The notes under the pieces: generated by a model
The model's input: the letters and a program-made list of their open reading frames with translations, nothing else
Databases searched by the model: none
What the model was told of the DNA's origin: nothing
Assembly (NCBI GenBank): GCA_030323885.1
Contig: CM059190.1
Span: 83,134,709-83,198,708 of the forward strand
Length of the DNA: 64,000 nt
Direction: 5' to 3'
Origin: Branchipolynoe longqiensis
Lineage: Eukaryota > Annelida > Polychaeta > Phyllodocida > Polynoidae
Part shown: in pieces, positions 21,900 to 33,239 of the stretch
Layout of the letters: every line of letters starts with the position of its first letter
How positions within the stretch are numbered: the first letter of the stretch is position 1
Position numbers and translations under genes: made by a program

Positions 21900-22090
21900 T
21901 GTGATATATGCGTAATAGACGTCTAGACCTGTGGGTAATATATGTTAACGATATGCAGAGTTGGGGACAAAGAGATATGCAAATGAGATGACGTCATGGA
22001 AAGTTTAGCCGGCGGGTCAAGCGTGCCCTACGCCGTGAATAAACCATTCAGTATCCAGAACTCGAAGTGTTCTGACGTTGTACTTTCACA
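21900..22090 (+). repeat. 3' LTR (191 bp)
   Basis: Differs from the 5' LTR at three positions by eye, about 1.6%. Confidence 0.92.
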
Positions 22091-22107
22091 GTAGGTGTAG
22101 TACAGGT

Positions 22108-22248
22108 AAATAAATAGTGCAGGTGTGTATAGTCTTTCAGACAGTGGCAGAGTGAACAGCAGGTGAAAGCAGTGGGGTATATATCACAGGCGGGTTCGTC
22201 AAACCGGTGGGAGGGGGCAGCACCATGCAATTCCTACATCCGCATATA
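22108..22248 (-). repeat. Split direct repeat A1 (5' end of the YR retrotransposon)
   Basis: Matches A2 at 12173-12348 across GTGCAGGTGTGTATAGTC through TACATCCGCATATA, with one gap. The right edge at 22248 is the 5' end of the minus-strand element. Confidence 0.88.
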
Positions 22249-22322
22249 GATGTGGGTTTGGGTCCTGCTCTAGGCGTAATATTTCCCATTTTCATCACCC
22301 CCACGACACGATTATATACGTT

Positions 22323-22324
<2 letters not shown>

Positions 22325-22361
<37 letters not shown>
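22325..22361. repeat. (TA)n microsatellite
   Basis: Uninterrupted TA run. Confidence 0.95.
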
Positions 22362-22363
<2 letters not shown>

Positions 22364-22553
22364 ATCTAATTTGATCCTGCCCATATATGTATATGATGTA
22401 TAACGTATTATGCGAGTATAAAGATACATAAAGGAATATTACTTATCATTATTATTGTTGTTATACTCCGTAAGATGCAACACTGTACCGGTGGCACCAT
22501 CTCGGCCCACCTCACCTCGTCCGGATGTTGACCAGTGTCAGTTGCACCGGAGG

Positions 22554-22555
<2 letters not shown>

Positions 22556-22602
<47 letters not shown>

Positions 22603-22834
22603 AAGAGTTCAGGCGCAAAACCACGTAAACGTCAATCCAAAAATGGAGATAAACATCGGAATCAAACCTTCAACAACAAAAATGTATATTCCTACTTTTT
22701 TGTTAATTGCTCCATAGCAATATGACCATATGAAAAGTGGAATTAATGAAAATTTAAACTATTTTCAGGTAAAAAATCTTTTATTTTAAATACTTTTTTT
22801 TGTATTGGCGTGTACATGGTTTTGGCCTGAACTC

Positions 22835-22904
<70 letters not shown>
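22556..22904. mobile_element. MITE between two (TA)n tracts
   Basis: An inverted-repeat element at about 22601-22838 has ends GAAGAGTTCAGGC and GCCTGAACTCTTC. It lies between TA microsatellites at 22556-22600 and 22838-22904, as expected for an element that targets TA (mariner-like). A partial GAAGAGTCAG at 22906 hints at a further end. Confidence 0.65.
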
Positions 22905-22905
<1 letters not shown>

Positions 22906-23237
22906 GAAGAGTCAGATTAAATCAAAGGTATTTTCCTAAAAATATATTTATTCTGACTAATTCCACCTTTATTGTGATAACATAATTAGGGAGCACTGAA
23001 CAAAACAATGGGGTGTGAGGAGTGTGAGAGATAAGTGTGAGAGATAAGTGTGCTTTGATTGACTAATGGGGTGGAGACCAGAGGTAGATTGGTTGTGATT
23101 GGCTCTTGTCATGGTTGATGAGTTGCAGGTATGACAGCAAAATTAGCGTTCCCACACATTTAACCCATTTACTTGTAACTGTCTATCTTTATTATCAAAC
23201 CTTTGATTAGTGACTAAGTACTAGCATGCATTATTAA
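22905..23237. other. No gene seen
   Basis: Unremarkable sequence with a short duplicated word GTGAGAGATAAGT at about 23025-23050. Confidence 0.4.
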
Positions 23238-23836
23238 TGGGGCTGTCACACTACGACGCTTCTCGCCGGCGACCCGTCAACGTGTGGTGTTTTTGGGTGA
23301 TATTTGGTGAAATATCGAGAAGCGCTGGTGGCGCGTTATGGGCGCGTCGGTACACGTCGGTAAAGTATGTTTGACGTTGACGGTCGGCGGCGAAAGTCGG
23401 CGCGCGTTATTGGTCGCTGAGTGTTTTGAACATGTCAAAAACCACCAGCGACCGGCAACGCGCGGGAGTAAATGGGTATGAACGCTAGGCGGACGTTAGG
23501 CGCGCGTCGCGCTGCGTTGGACGCGCCGGAATAACGTTATGGGAACGCTAGGAAGACAGCGCGCGCGGGAGGGTCGTTGCTCACACGTTGCGGCAAACTG
23601 GGCCGTTTTTGTATTACGCCCTAGCAACATTTAAGGTTAAATGAAGACGTCACGCCAAACTTTTTTTTTTTTTCCCCCAGCGCGTCGACACACGTTGCCC
23701 GCGCGCGCATAACGCGCCGCGCTGACGCCGATCTTTTCCCCCAAACCGCCGAAAAGTTTGACGTTTCTCGACGGGCAACATAGTACTTTCAACGCTGACG
23801 GGTCGCCGGGACACACGTCGTAGTGTGACAGCCCCA
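23238..23836. mobile_element. PIF/Harbinger-like MITE, family 3 copy a
   Basis: Inverted ends TGGGGCTGTCACACTACGAC and complement, flanked by TAA and TCA. The interior is rich in CGCGCG words and non-coding. At 23605-23645 it contains TTACGCCCTAGCAACATTTA, a diverged reverse-oriented SINE tail also present in the copies at 35063 and 37798. Confidence 0.85.
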
Positions 23837-24192
23837 TCAGGTTGGATGACCAGCGCCTCAGGGGAGTAAAACCACTTCACTAAAAACAATAGAAAGTCAT
23901 GTCGCCACTTAGTTTTAATTAAATTGTACTCGATGTACTTCAATAGCCAGGTATTCGAGGAAGCAAACTGAAAGCGAGGCTGGAGAGTTAGTCGGAGAAA
24001 AAGGTGCGAAAATGTTACAAAGAAATACTACCGCAGGATTGCAACGTACAATGTTGTCACAGACACAATAAGTCAACCTCTAAGAACACTCAGAGTGTGC
24101 AATTTGGAGTTGACTCGATTTGAAATTTCATGTAATAATAACAACAACAAAAATACTTGACAAATGTAGGTCCATTTCACCACAAATGTGAA

Positions 24193-24524
24193 ACCAGACG
24201 GGATAGCCGAATGATTTGAGCGTCCGTCTCCCGATTTGGTAGATCGTGGTATTTGAAAGCTGATCGAGTCAAAACAATGGCTTAAAAATTTATACTTTTC
24301 GCATCCTAGCCAGGCGCTTGGCATTATTAGGATAGGGCAAGGTCTGGTTGGCTCCGTATAATGATAATGTGACTGAGTGGGATATCAGGTCATGGTGCGG
24401 GCAGCCTTGTCTCCCAGTGGGGCAGCACTATAAGGTTGCCATGAATGTGCACTGTCACAAATCGGTACCCGTCCTGATATGACCTTAAATGTTGGCAGGT
24501 CGCAACACTCCAACAGCCAACCAG
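24193..24524 (+). mobile_element. SINE, subfamily A
   Basis: Nearly full length: head CAGACGGGATAGCCGAATG, degraded B box, full body and tail ending CCAACAGCCAACC. Confidence 0.9.
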
Positions 24525-25029
24525 AAATATGAATGTGAAGGTCGACTTGTTAGAATAGGTGTTGCATTTCGGGCGTGGCTAATTCAGAGTAATTACGGTA
24601 TTCTTGTTCTTGTTGTAACATCTGGAGCAGTAGTGAGCTATCTAGAATGGACAATTACGGCAAAACAAAGTACCCTATTGTGAGATTGGCACGGACTGAG
24701 AGCTTATTCGTGTAAGCCATTACGGAAGCGGATGTGACGCATGCGTAGATGTCACTTCCTGTCGGTGCGCTTGTAGATGGCTGTGTTGTAATGGTGATCG
24801 TTGCCTATAGTGAATAATGTGCTAAAAGCGGCGTTTCCCAAGACAACATCTATGCTTAGGCTATGCTATCTCTGCTGATTTCAGCCATGTGAAGCAATAG
24901 GCCCGCTATTTCGTCCTATCGCAAAATCGTCTGGCAGTTGGGTGTTTTCGTCTTGTCGCTCACATCGAAGCATGATTATATAGGTTCGACAAAGTAAAGC
25001 GATAGGTGGCATAGTAGATATTTAGTTAC

Positions 25030-25382
25030 TTAAAGCTGCATAGTCCGATGAAATATCAAATTTTCAAAACCAAACCAATTTTCTAGATTTGATTTGACAT
25101 ATCTAACTTAGATACTGATGCACTTATCGAGCATTTGTTTCTGCTTAGAAGGCAATACCGAGTCAATTTAACAGAATATGTTACTGCAGAAGTCTATGGT
25201 GTCAGAGTTTTGGCAAGCATGCCAAAACTAATTTTACATGTTTGTACTCAAAATATCTCAAAAGTTTACCATTTAAAATACAAGTAACTTTGAATTAATG
25301 TAAAGTTGATACTAGTGATCGATCTAATATATTTATCTCAGAAAAAATACAGAAATACAAAACCATCAGACTATGCAACTTT
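25030..25382 (-). mobile_element. MITE of the TTAAAGTTGCATAGTCCGA family, copy 2
   Basis: Reversed relative to copy 1: the TATTTATCTCAGAAAAA motif lies near the right end. Both inverted ends are present. Confidence 0.8.
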
Positions 25383-25853
25383 AATAATGGAGTTACAGAT
25401 GGCGCCACATAGTTACTTGGATGTCGTTAAAAATCCTCTTGGTGGTGTAGAGCGCTAGTTAGTAGACCTATATGTAAATATAGGTGGCGGTTTAATCACG
25501 GCCCATAGTTACCTGGACATAGTGCATTAGGCATGAACCGCTAGATGGTGTAGGAGTTCGATTTTAAATGTTAGTACCGAGTGATTCAGGTAGGTGGCAG
25601 CACCAAGAAATGCATCCATACTTATGGAGGATAGCCAAGTTCGCTTGTTCAATTACCCATGTTGGAGCCAACATCGACCATAACATCCCTTTATGTTTAT
25701 GTCAGTCAATTGTTCATACCAGAAATACCGGTGATGATTTGTGTGTGTGTTATTTTTGTTCCCCCCCACCCCCATTTTTGACGTATTGGAAATACATACG
25801 CTTCTCTAAAAGTTGCATAATATGTTGATTCTCACCCACTAATGTTCTTTGGG

Positions 25854-26310
25854 TTAAAGTTGCATAGTCCGATGAAAGTATCAAATTTTCAAAACCAAAG
25901 GACTAAGCTAGATTTGATCCTGTACGTCCAACTTAGACGGGATGGCCGACTGACTTAGAGCGTCCGTCTCCCGTGTTGGTAGATCATGGGTTTGAACCCT
26001 GGTCGAGTCAAACCAATGACTTAAAAATTTATACTTGTCGATTCCTAGCCAGGCGCTCGGCATGATTAGGATAGGGCAAGGACTGGTTGGATCAGTGTCA
26101 GGATAATGTGACTGAGTGGGATATCAGGTCATGATGCTGGCAGCCTGGTCTTCCAGTGGGGCAGCACTATAAAATCGCCATGAGTGCACACTGTCACAAG
26201 TCGGTACCCGTCCTGATATGAACTTAGATGTCGCTAGGACATAAAACAACAACGAATAGATACTGGTGCACTTATTAAGAAGGGACATTTGATCAAATAT
26301 TGATCAACGC
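25854..26310 (-). mobile_element. MITE of the TTAAAGTTGCATAGTCCGA family, copy 3, split by a SINE
   Basis: The left end and first 80 bp match copy 2. The match resumes after the SINE at 26254 with AGATACTGGTGCACTTATT. The right end is missing or too diverged. Confidence 0.7.
25935..26254 (+). mobile_element. SINE, subfamily A, inside a MITE
   Basis: Head GACGGGATGGCCGACTGACT, B box GTTTGAACCCTGGTCGAGTC, full body and tail. TTAGA before and TAGA after may be the target duplication. Confidence 0.9.
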
Positions 26311-26345
26311 TGCGCACTGGAACCACCACCTCCACAGTTAAGTCC

Positions 26346-27076
26346 TACTGAAAGTTACAGGATCCGATGATCTTTAGGTTTTTACCATATTAAAAAAGTT
26401 AATACTTTAGTTGGGAGTAACCTTGGAGATATGTGAAGTGAAACCGTGCACAATATACTTGGGTGTGCATGGCTAAACATAGATACAAGATTCACCCTGT
26501 ACTTGTAGTACATGGGTGAACGACAACGTACTGTAAATACGGGCAAAAATAGCTTTTGTATGGAACAGGAACTAGAAACTGTGGTTCCAGGGTCAAATGG
26601 CTACATATATTGCCGCAGAGTTGGTGAAATGGGAGAGAATGCAAGAAGACAAGATGGCAGCCATAGAATGCCATCGATTTCACCTTTAAATTCTATTAAA
26701 TTATGTTTTATTTTATTTTTCAACTCAAAGGTAGCGGGGAAATATGAAGACATATAAAAAGAATAATTGTTGCTTCTTAGATTGTGAAATTAGGCTCTCA
26801 TTTCATTTCCCCGCTTTTTCGACAGCTTTTATATAGGGCTGGTTTTCACCAGTGTACTGTGAGTATAGGGTGAATGCTTTATCTAGGCTAAACATGGCTA
26901 GGTTTGTTTAACTTTGCGCAGTGATAGGTTAAATTAATTTAACTTGAAATTCCTTCGATCCCATAAATAATGTAAAAGCCATACTTCACTATCTAACTTG
27001 GATATAGACGATCATTTGTAGGCAAGTGATTGGGTTGCGAAAATTGTCTCGTTTCATCGGATTATGCAAGCTTAAT
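26346..27076. mobile_element. Possible diverged member of the same MITE family
   Basis: AAAGTTACAGGATCCGATGA at the left and TTTCATCGGATTATGCAAGC at the right resemble the family ends, but the span is twice the usual length. It may hold an unrecognised insertion, or the two ends may belong to different copies. Confidence 0.3.
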
Positions 27077-27330
27077 GGATGTGAGCGATTCGGGATGAAA
27101 TGAGCTGAAAGTCAAAATGTCGCGTAGTATACTACAGCCTTTAGTCCATTAATGCCAAAACTCGCCTGTTCAATTTGTGCTTTGATTTCTGTCACGCTCT
27201 CTGTAAGCTACATAGTGTTTATGCTCTTCGCTTCTAAGAATGCTGGAACCGTTCTATGTAGAAACCCTATATGCAACTTTCACAGAAATCCAATTACGTC
27301 AAACAAGAGAAATAGACTTAAGCTATCTAA

Positions 27331-27794
27331 TGCCTCGGTCACAAATGCCTTACGGCGTGCTTGCGGCGGACGTAAGTCGCCACATCGGCAAAACCAGCGG
27401 CGACCGTACGGTTGGATACGGTGGCTATACGGCGACTGTACGTTTTTATTGCTCGCCGCAAGGGATTGCGTTTCTTTAAAATTGAAGTTATCCCGCCAGA
27501 ATCCCACCAGAATCCCACCAATTTCTATTGTTGAAAGAATAATATGTTTGTGCAATAATGTATAGCCATTGTGGATACAAAAATGTCTTAAAATGTCATT
27601 AAAATGCCTTATCTGAGGTTGTGCGATGACACACACAAATATAAGGCGCCATACAGTGACCTATGCCTTGTGGTGACCGTACGATTTGTGAATAGATACA
27701 TCGCAGACTGTAACGCCATAACATTTGCATAAACTGCAAGCCACACAGCATACCGTTGCACCGCATGGCGACCGCAGCATTTGTGACCTAGGCA
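27331..27794. mobile_element. PIF/Harbinger-like MITE, family 4
   Basis: Inverted ends TGCCTCGGTCACAAATGC and complement (GCATTTGTGACCTAGGCA), flanked by TAA and TTA. The interior has GCGACCGTACG-type words. Non-coding. Confidence 0.8.
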
Positions 27795-28141
27795 TTACAG
27801 ATTAACTTACAGATCCTCTTCTGGTTGATCTAGGCCCTAATGGGCCTCTAATGCCAGCTGGTTATGGCAAAAAATAACTTTTCTTCTGCACCCATATGTA
27901 GGTCGACGGTGCCCTGAAGTCATATAATTGTGGGTGTCCTCTCCAATGTCTGTCCAACCGTATCTCAAATGCTTCTACCATTGGTGCTTCAACCACTTGG
28001 TCTGGAGACTGTTCCATGGATCCATCACTCAAAAGAAAATTGAGTGCTTCCTGACCTCAAGTCTCGGCCTCTCCTTGAAGATCTTATACCACTGGCCTCG
28101 GGTGTTACTGTTTGTTCTGAAGTTGAACAAACCTGTTGTGA

Positions 28142-28431
28142 CAGCTAGTATTCCATATACATGATATGCGTTATGTGGCGTACATCATACAAATGTGAAT
28201 GCAAATGCATATCAGATATGCAACAACTTTTTCGCAGTTTGTATTGGAAATGGCCCACTCGGTTCGCATTCTCATAAATCGCTCCATGGAGCGATCCAGT
28301 TTGCTGTCTATGCAAATCGCATTTGCTGTCAAACATATGGAATCGAAGCTATTGTATTTTCATGTCGCATTCACATTTGCGTACAGCACATCACATACTG
28401 CATACTATGCATATGGACTCCTAGCTTTATG
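28142..28431. mobile_element. Diverged relative of the 6.1-kb array element
   Basis: Ends resemble AGCTAGGATTCC on both sides in inverted orientation (AGCTAGTATTCCATAT at left; the right reads as its complement, ending TAGCTTTATGAC). The centre is the palindrome GATCGCTCCATGGAGCGATC, with one mismatch. CGCATT words are present but scattered. Confidence 0.5.
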
Positions 28432-28545
28432 ACATTTCCCTTCTGTGCACTTCAAATGCTGTGAGGAGGAAAATGACAAAAACTGATCTCCGCATAGCCA
28501 CTAATCTTGCCTTCTTCTTTCAGTTATTGTTCACGGGAATTGGGT

Positions 28546-28915
28546 GCTCAACTCATTCGGCCACCCTAGACCAGACGTGATGGCCGAATGAGTTGAGTGT
28601 CCGTCTCCTGTTTTGGGAGATCAGGGGAGCCTATCTCATGGTATTGTGGGTTCGAGTCGCGTCAAACTAATTACTTAAAACTTGATACTTGTCGATTCCT
28701 AGCCAGGTGCTCGGCATGATTAGGATAGAGCTAGGACTGGTTGGCTCAGTGTCAGGATAATGTGACTGAGTGGGATATCAAGTCATGGTGGTAGCGGCCT
28801 GATCTCCTATTGGAGCAGTACTATCAAGTCATCATGAGTGTACACTATCACAAGTCAGTACCCATCCTGTTATATGACCTTAAATGCTGCTAGGATGTAA
28901 AACCCCAACAACAAA
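28546..28915 (+). mobile_element. SINE, subfamily A, with a reversed head fragment beside it
   Basis: The plus-strand copy runs from ACCAGACGTGATGGCCGAAT (28571) to CTAGGATGTAAAACCCCAAC. Just upstream (28546-28568) lies a minus-strand head piece, CAACTCATTCGGCCACCC, so two heads face each other. Confidence 0.88.
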
Positions 28916-29039
28916 ACCAAACATTCGGCATAAAACGCATAGTCGCATGCATAACTACATATATCTATCTAAATACTAAATAGGTCTCCGGTGTATACAC
29001 TAAGGGACCTGCAAGGTTTCCCTTGTCAACCATGATGAG

Positions 29040-30010
29040 ATGATTGAGAAGGGTAAACCACGATGAAAGAGGAGACCCATGGAGTTACTTGTTCAAGACA
29101 GGTAAACAGCGAAGAAAGAGGAGACACAGGGCACTACTGAGCCGACTAACGGGAACCTTCACTGAGCATACATTTGCACCATGATTCTCCCGTTCTTTAT
29201 AATAATGCTATGGTGTGATTTTAACATAGGTAGAAGAAGCATAGTAAATTTAAAACATGCTTCAACCACTTTAATCTGTGTTATACATAAATAAAATCTG
29301 TGATTAGGTCTGAATGCAAAACTAATATTACACATGGGCCACGTTCAGGGTACGCCACAGAGTCAACCAACATCTTTCTAGCCATTTTGTGCTCAAAGTG
29401 TGCCTCGTAGTTGACTCCAAGACGTCACGCTTTTCATGTAGGAGGTGAAAATGCCTCCAAAATGGCCATGGGGTTCAGCCAATCAGAGCTGTTCTTTCAA
29501 TTGAAAATGGCTGCAGGAAGTGCATGCTACGGAGGCCACCATTTTTGAGGCACCCAACTGCTAAAACGCTGTTCAAAGTAGCGCAGCATTTGGAATCTCC
29601 CTGAGTCACCTCCAAGACGCCTTATTGAACACAGCCAAGATTTCTTTGGAGGTCTACCTAGTGGCAACCTATGTGTAAACAAAGGCTTCGGGACTAGGCT
29701 AGTCGACCTACTTATTCTTATTGAGCACATACTATGGTTATGGAACAAAGGCCAGGGGATCAGGCTAGAGAAGCGTCACTGGGTTGTTTTCGGAAGGTGG
29801 AACCACTCAGTCGACAAAATCACCTGGTGGTTAAGTCTTCCTAGTTGCTATGCTTATTATGACTATGAATTATTTAACTGCTGATACGAGACAGGTAAAC
29901 AGCGATGAAAGGAGGAGACCGAACCAGCTGTTACATGGCCACTGAGTGGACTTGACAAGCCCTTCATTGAGCATGCATTTTCTGAGTAATTCTCCCACTC
30001 TTTACACTGA
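29040..30010 (+). repeat. Dispersed direct repeat pair
   Basis: The words GACAGGTAAACAGCGA.GAAAG and GAGCAT.CATTT... followed by TTCTCCC are shared between 29090-29200 and 29886-30010. A weaker third copy is at about 29045-29075. The intervening 29200-29885 holds no gene that I can recognise. Confidence 0.6.
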
Positions 30011-30095
30011 AGGGAGATACTATTGCATTGCATTGTCTTCTCGCCAGCTTATTAGTTTCAAAAGAGATCCAAGCAAAACTATGGCTAACTGCAAA

Positions 30096-30647
30096 GCCCT
30101 GGTCACATAGCCGTTAGTGGAGGCTAACGTAGTTGAAATAGTTGAACATAGTTGAACGTAGTTGAACGTAGTTGAACGTACCAGCATCCATATTTGTCCA
30201 TGATGTTAACTTGGTAATAACATGGCTGAACCATAATCTCCGATTTAATTTTTGGACATGGTAAGAGCGGTGCGTTAGAGGCTGCATTTGCATCCATGAT
30301 GCTAATGTACTCTAGCGTACTCTAGCATACTCTAGTGTATGCTAGCATGCTCTAGCATACTCTAGTGTACTTTGGTGAAGCCCTGGTCACATATCTGTTA
30401 GTGGACGTAGGTGAACGTAGTGGAGGCTAACATGGAGGCTAACGTAGTTGGACGTAGTTGAACATAGTCGAACGTACCGGCATCTGTACCATAACGTATT
30501 TATCCGCACCGTAACATATTTATCCATACCAAAACCTGCCAAACCTTAACGTATTTCAATGTAGTTTAACATACTTACACCACGTTTGACCCACGTTAAT
30601 CTATCCTACGGATCACTACGTCCACTACCGGCTATGTGACCGAGCCT
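30096..30647. mobile_element. PIF/Harbinger-like MITE, family 5 copy a
   Basis: Ends AGCCCTGGTCACATAGCCGT and the inverted GGCTATGTGACCGAGCCT. A second, internal copy of the left end starts near 30379 (AGCCCTGGTCACATATCTGT). The interior is built from AGTTGAACGT and ACTCTAGCAT repeats. The second copy of the family at 36451 has the same internal duplication. Confidence 0.8.
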
Positions 30648-31727
30648 TTACAATCGAATTATTGCTGTAATTCCCATTCTTTGAAATCTCGACGACCGGT
30701 GAGATACCCGAGAGCTACAAACTTAATGACATGCAAGCCATATTTAATAGCCCTTATTCAAGGGGGTTTCCTGTGTGGAAGTACTAGATATTGCTTTGAT
30801 TAGTTTTATTTTTAGATTTGTAATCTCGGGAATGTTGGGCTGCATATGTGCTGAGGCTCTGGGGGAGAGGGCAGTCCCTCCCACAGCGACAGGTAATAGG
30901 TGATTTCCAGCACCAACTCTCCCTGTGACAGCACTGGCAAGGACTTATGTTCGAATTAGGACTTCAAAACTAGGGCATTGGATCGCACCCAAAACCACAA
31001 AGCCAGCACTAAGGAAACGCAAAACAGAGCAGAGATAGCAGATATAATAACACATTTTAGAAAGACTGTGTTCTAGATTCAATACCAGCTTAATAAATGC
31101 ATTACTCTAAGGCAAGATCTTCTCAACTTGTTTCACATCTGCATTGTCATTTAGAAAAGCCTAGATTTAGATCTAGAATAAGATCTATCTTGATGGCTAT
31201 TTTCTTCTTTTCTGTTCATGTTTTGATCATTTATGATGGTTCATAGCAACTAGAGAGAAAGGGTCTGGTCCAGTCGTCACTATATATGCAAGCCTCTGAA
31301 GCAGTTCTTGTTGATAACATTGATTTTTTTCCTTTTTTGTTTTATGACCTAGCAACATGATAAATTGACATCTGCACAACTCTAGATGAGCTTCGAACCA
31401 AATATATCTCGATTTAAAGCTAATTATGTCTAGAGTTACTAAATTAGGTACTGAATGCTACATACTCACTATGTTCGATTGTAATTATCAAGAAGCCAGT
31501 CCAATATCATATAGCGATGCTCACTTTCATATTTGGTTCATTTAAATATGTATTCATGGAAGGATAATCCCTGCGTTAAATAATAGCTATACAAACTTAG
31601 AACTTTCTTCCAGAGTTGACCGCAACCCGAGTTTCAGGTCAATGCGCATGCTCCGTCTCTTCTTATCGCTTGGCATTACTTCTTAGAATTACTGGAAATA
31701 TTCATGGAACTAATTACCACAGAGTTA
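30648..31727. other. No gene seen
   Basis: AT-rich, apparently single-copy within the window, with no long open frame or recognised repeat. Confidence 0.45.
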
Positions 31728-32285
31728 AGACCCGTTCACACAGCACAACTTTAGGCCGAACTAGATAAGGTGAACTAGAGGAGGCGAACTAGGCATCCTG
31801 TCCACACAAGCAGTACTTGGGGCGGTTTAAGGCGGAAATCGATCTCTGCGCATGAGCAAGTCCATACTAACCAGCGCCAGTTTCGGTTCGTCGAAGTCAC
31901 CACGAGAGAGTGTGGGTTCGACCTAGATATGTATTGACTGAATCGTATTGTTTTGGAATGGTCAAAACTTCTGTGAAACCCTAAAAATAAATGATGACAA
32001 AAATATCTGTGCACCTCTAGCCGGTTTATAGACCAAATTATATTATATAGTGTGACATGCTTAATCGGCTTCAAGTAAACCGCTACCGTCCACACAAGCT
32101 AGGTGGGCCGATTTAAGTTAGTTCGGTTCATCTAAACTACCTCGAGAGGTGGTTTAGATGAAGCAAACTAGATGAGGCGACTCAGGCTTAAGTCGCCCCA
32201 ACATCATGTCCACACAACCAATTTGTGTCGAACTAAAGGAAGCGAATTAGTTAAGCCGACTTAACTCGCCAGTGTGAACGGCCCT
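31728..32285. mobile_element. PIF/Harbinger-like MITE, family 6
   Basis: Ends AGACCCGTTCACAC and GTGTGAACGGCCCT, with GAACTAG, GGCGAACT and CGACTTAA words inverted across the element. Flanking triplets TTA and GTA match imperfectly. Confidence 0.7.
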
Positions 32286-32373
32286 GTAGAGTTGATATCT
32301 GTGAAACTACCCTGAAATCAACAGTCCCTCAGAAGACATTGGATGCGTCGGTGTTTTCCCGAGGAGATGACCG

Positions 32374-32703
32374 AGCGCGATAGCCTAATCGGTAGAGCGC
32401 GGCTCGCGTGCGGAAGGTCGGGAGTTCAGTTCCCGGGCGAGTCAAACCAATGACTTTAAAATTGATACTTGTCGCTTCCTAGCCTGGTGCTCGGCATTAA
32501 TAGGATGGGGAAAGGACTGGTGAGCTCAGTGTCAGGATAATGTGGCTGAGTGGGATATCGGGTCATGGTGCCAGCAGCCTTATTTCCCAGTGGGGCAGCA
32601 CTATAAAGTCGCCATGAGTGCATACTGTCACAAGTCGATACCCGTCCTAATATGTCCTTAGATTTTGCTAGGATGTAAAACAACAACAACAACGACAACA
32701 ACC
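32374..32703 (+). mobile_element. SINE, subfamily B, near full length
   Basis: Head GCGCGATAGCCTAATCGGTA, then GCGGAAGGTCGGGAGTTC, B box CAGTTCCCGGGCGAGTC, complete body and a (CAA)n-like tail. It is a good reference for the B-type head. Confidence 0.92.
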
Positions 32704-33011
32704 CGAGGAGATGGAAAGTCAAGTTGTTAATGGACTGGGGCCTTGTAGGGGAATGGGCTATAGAAATGTTGATCAACTACGTCACTATCACGTGATTTGC
32801 ACTTCCAGAATGGTCTTGGTTAACAAAACAATGCAACTAGGTGCCACATAGAAATCAATTCAAGTTGTGTAGTTGGATGTTTAGAGTTTATTTTTATTTC
32901 TTTTAGATAAATTTATTATATATATGTACATTGATCATTAGAATCCACCCTAAGTTTTTAGTAACTTTGATATTAAATGGTTAACGTTGAAGATGCTTGC
33001 ATATCCTATTC

Positions 33012-33150
33012 ATACGGAGGCCAGGGCTAGATAGCAACAAGCAACACATTTTCTAAGTTATTTGCTTAACCCGGTCGATGTTCGAACCCACGACCTCCTC
33101 ACATTTGGAGGCCAGCCATGGATATTACCCATTCGGCCATCCCGTTCGGT
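33012..33150 (-). mobile_element. SINE head fragment, diverged
   Basis: On the minus strand: GGGATGGCCGAATGGGTAAT, then GTCGTGGGTTCGAACATCG (B box), then early body. The 3' part is absent. Confidence 0.7.
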
Positions 33151-33239
33151 ATAATTAATTAAAGATTCAGTTCCTGCATTGGTTGCCTAGAAACACTTCA
33201 AATGCAAACACGTGATTAAAGCATTATACCTGTCCCTAA

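Larger units (their letters stand above)
19147..22090 (+). mobile_element. Ty3/gypsy-like LTR retrotransposon, internally deleted
   Basis: LTRs of 191 bp at 19147-19337 and 21900-22090 (TGTGATATA...TTTCACA) differ at only three bases by eye. The element is flanked by the 5-bp target duplication GTAGG (19142-19146 and 22091-22095). A primer-binding site TGGTGTCAGA follows the 5' LTR, and a G-rich polypurine tract (GAGGGGGGGA) precedes the 3' LTR. Gag and protease are at the left and integrase at the right. Reverse transcriptase and RNase H are missing. It sits in the 5' region of the YR element, so it is younger. Confidence 0.93.
12031..22248 (-). mobile_element. Ngaro/PAT-like YR retrotransposon, nested and degenerate
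   Basis: On the minus strand the order is: terminal repeat A1 (22108-22248), 5' region with tandem repeats, Gag (18283-17171), Pol with reverse transcriptase and RNase H (17170-13461), tyrosine recombinase (13360-12482), then B1 (12366-12455), A2 (12173-12348) and B2 (12031-12120). The A1...B1-A2-B2 arrangement is the split-direct-repeat layout known for Ngaro and PAT elements of the DIRS order. Such elements integrate a circular DNA with the recombinase and have no DDE integrase. Removing the two LTR insertions leaves about 5.7 kb, a usual size. All three genes carry stops or frameshifts, so this copy is dead. Confidence 0.88.

Noticed and set aside
27152..27565. 137-residue frame
   Set aside because: It runs across a MITE boundary (27331) and has no domain.
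28142..28431. Palindrome with CCATGG as a host protein-binding operator
   Set aside because: The same kind of core occurs inside the array element at 6.1-7.1 kb, so a transposon origin explains it.
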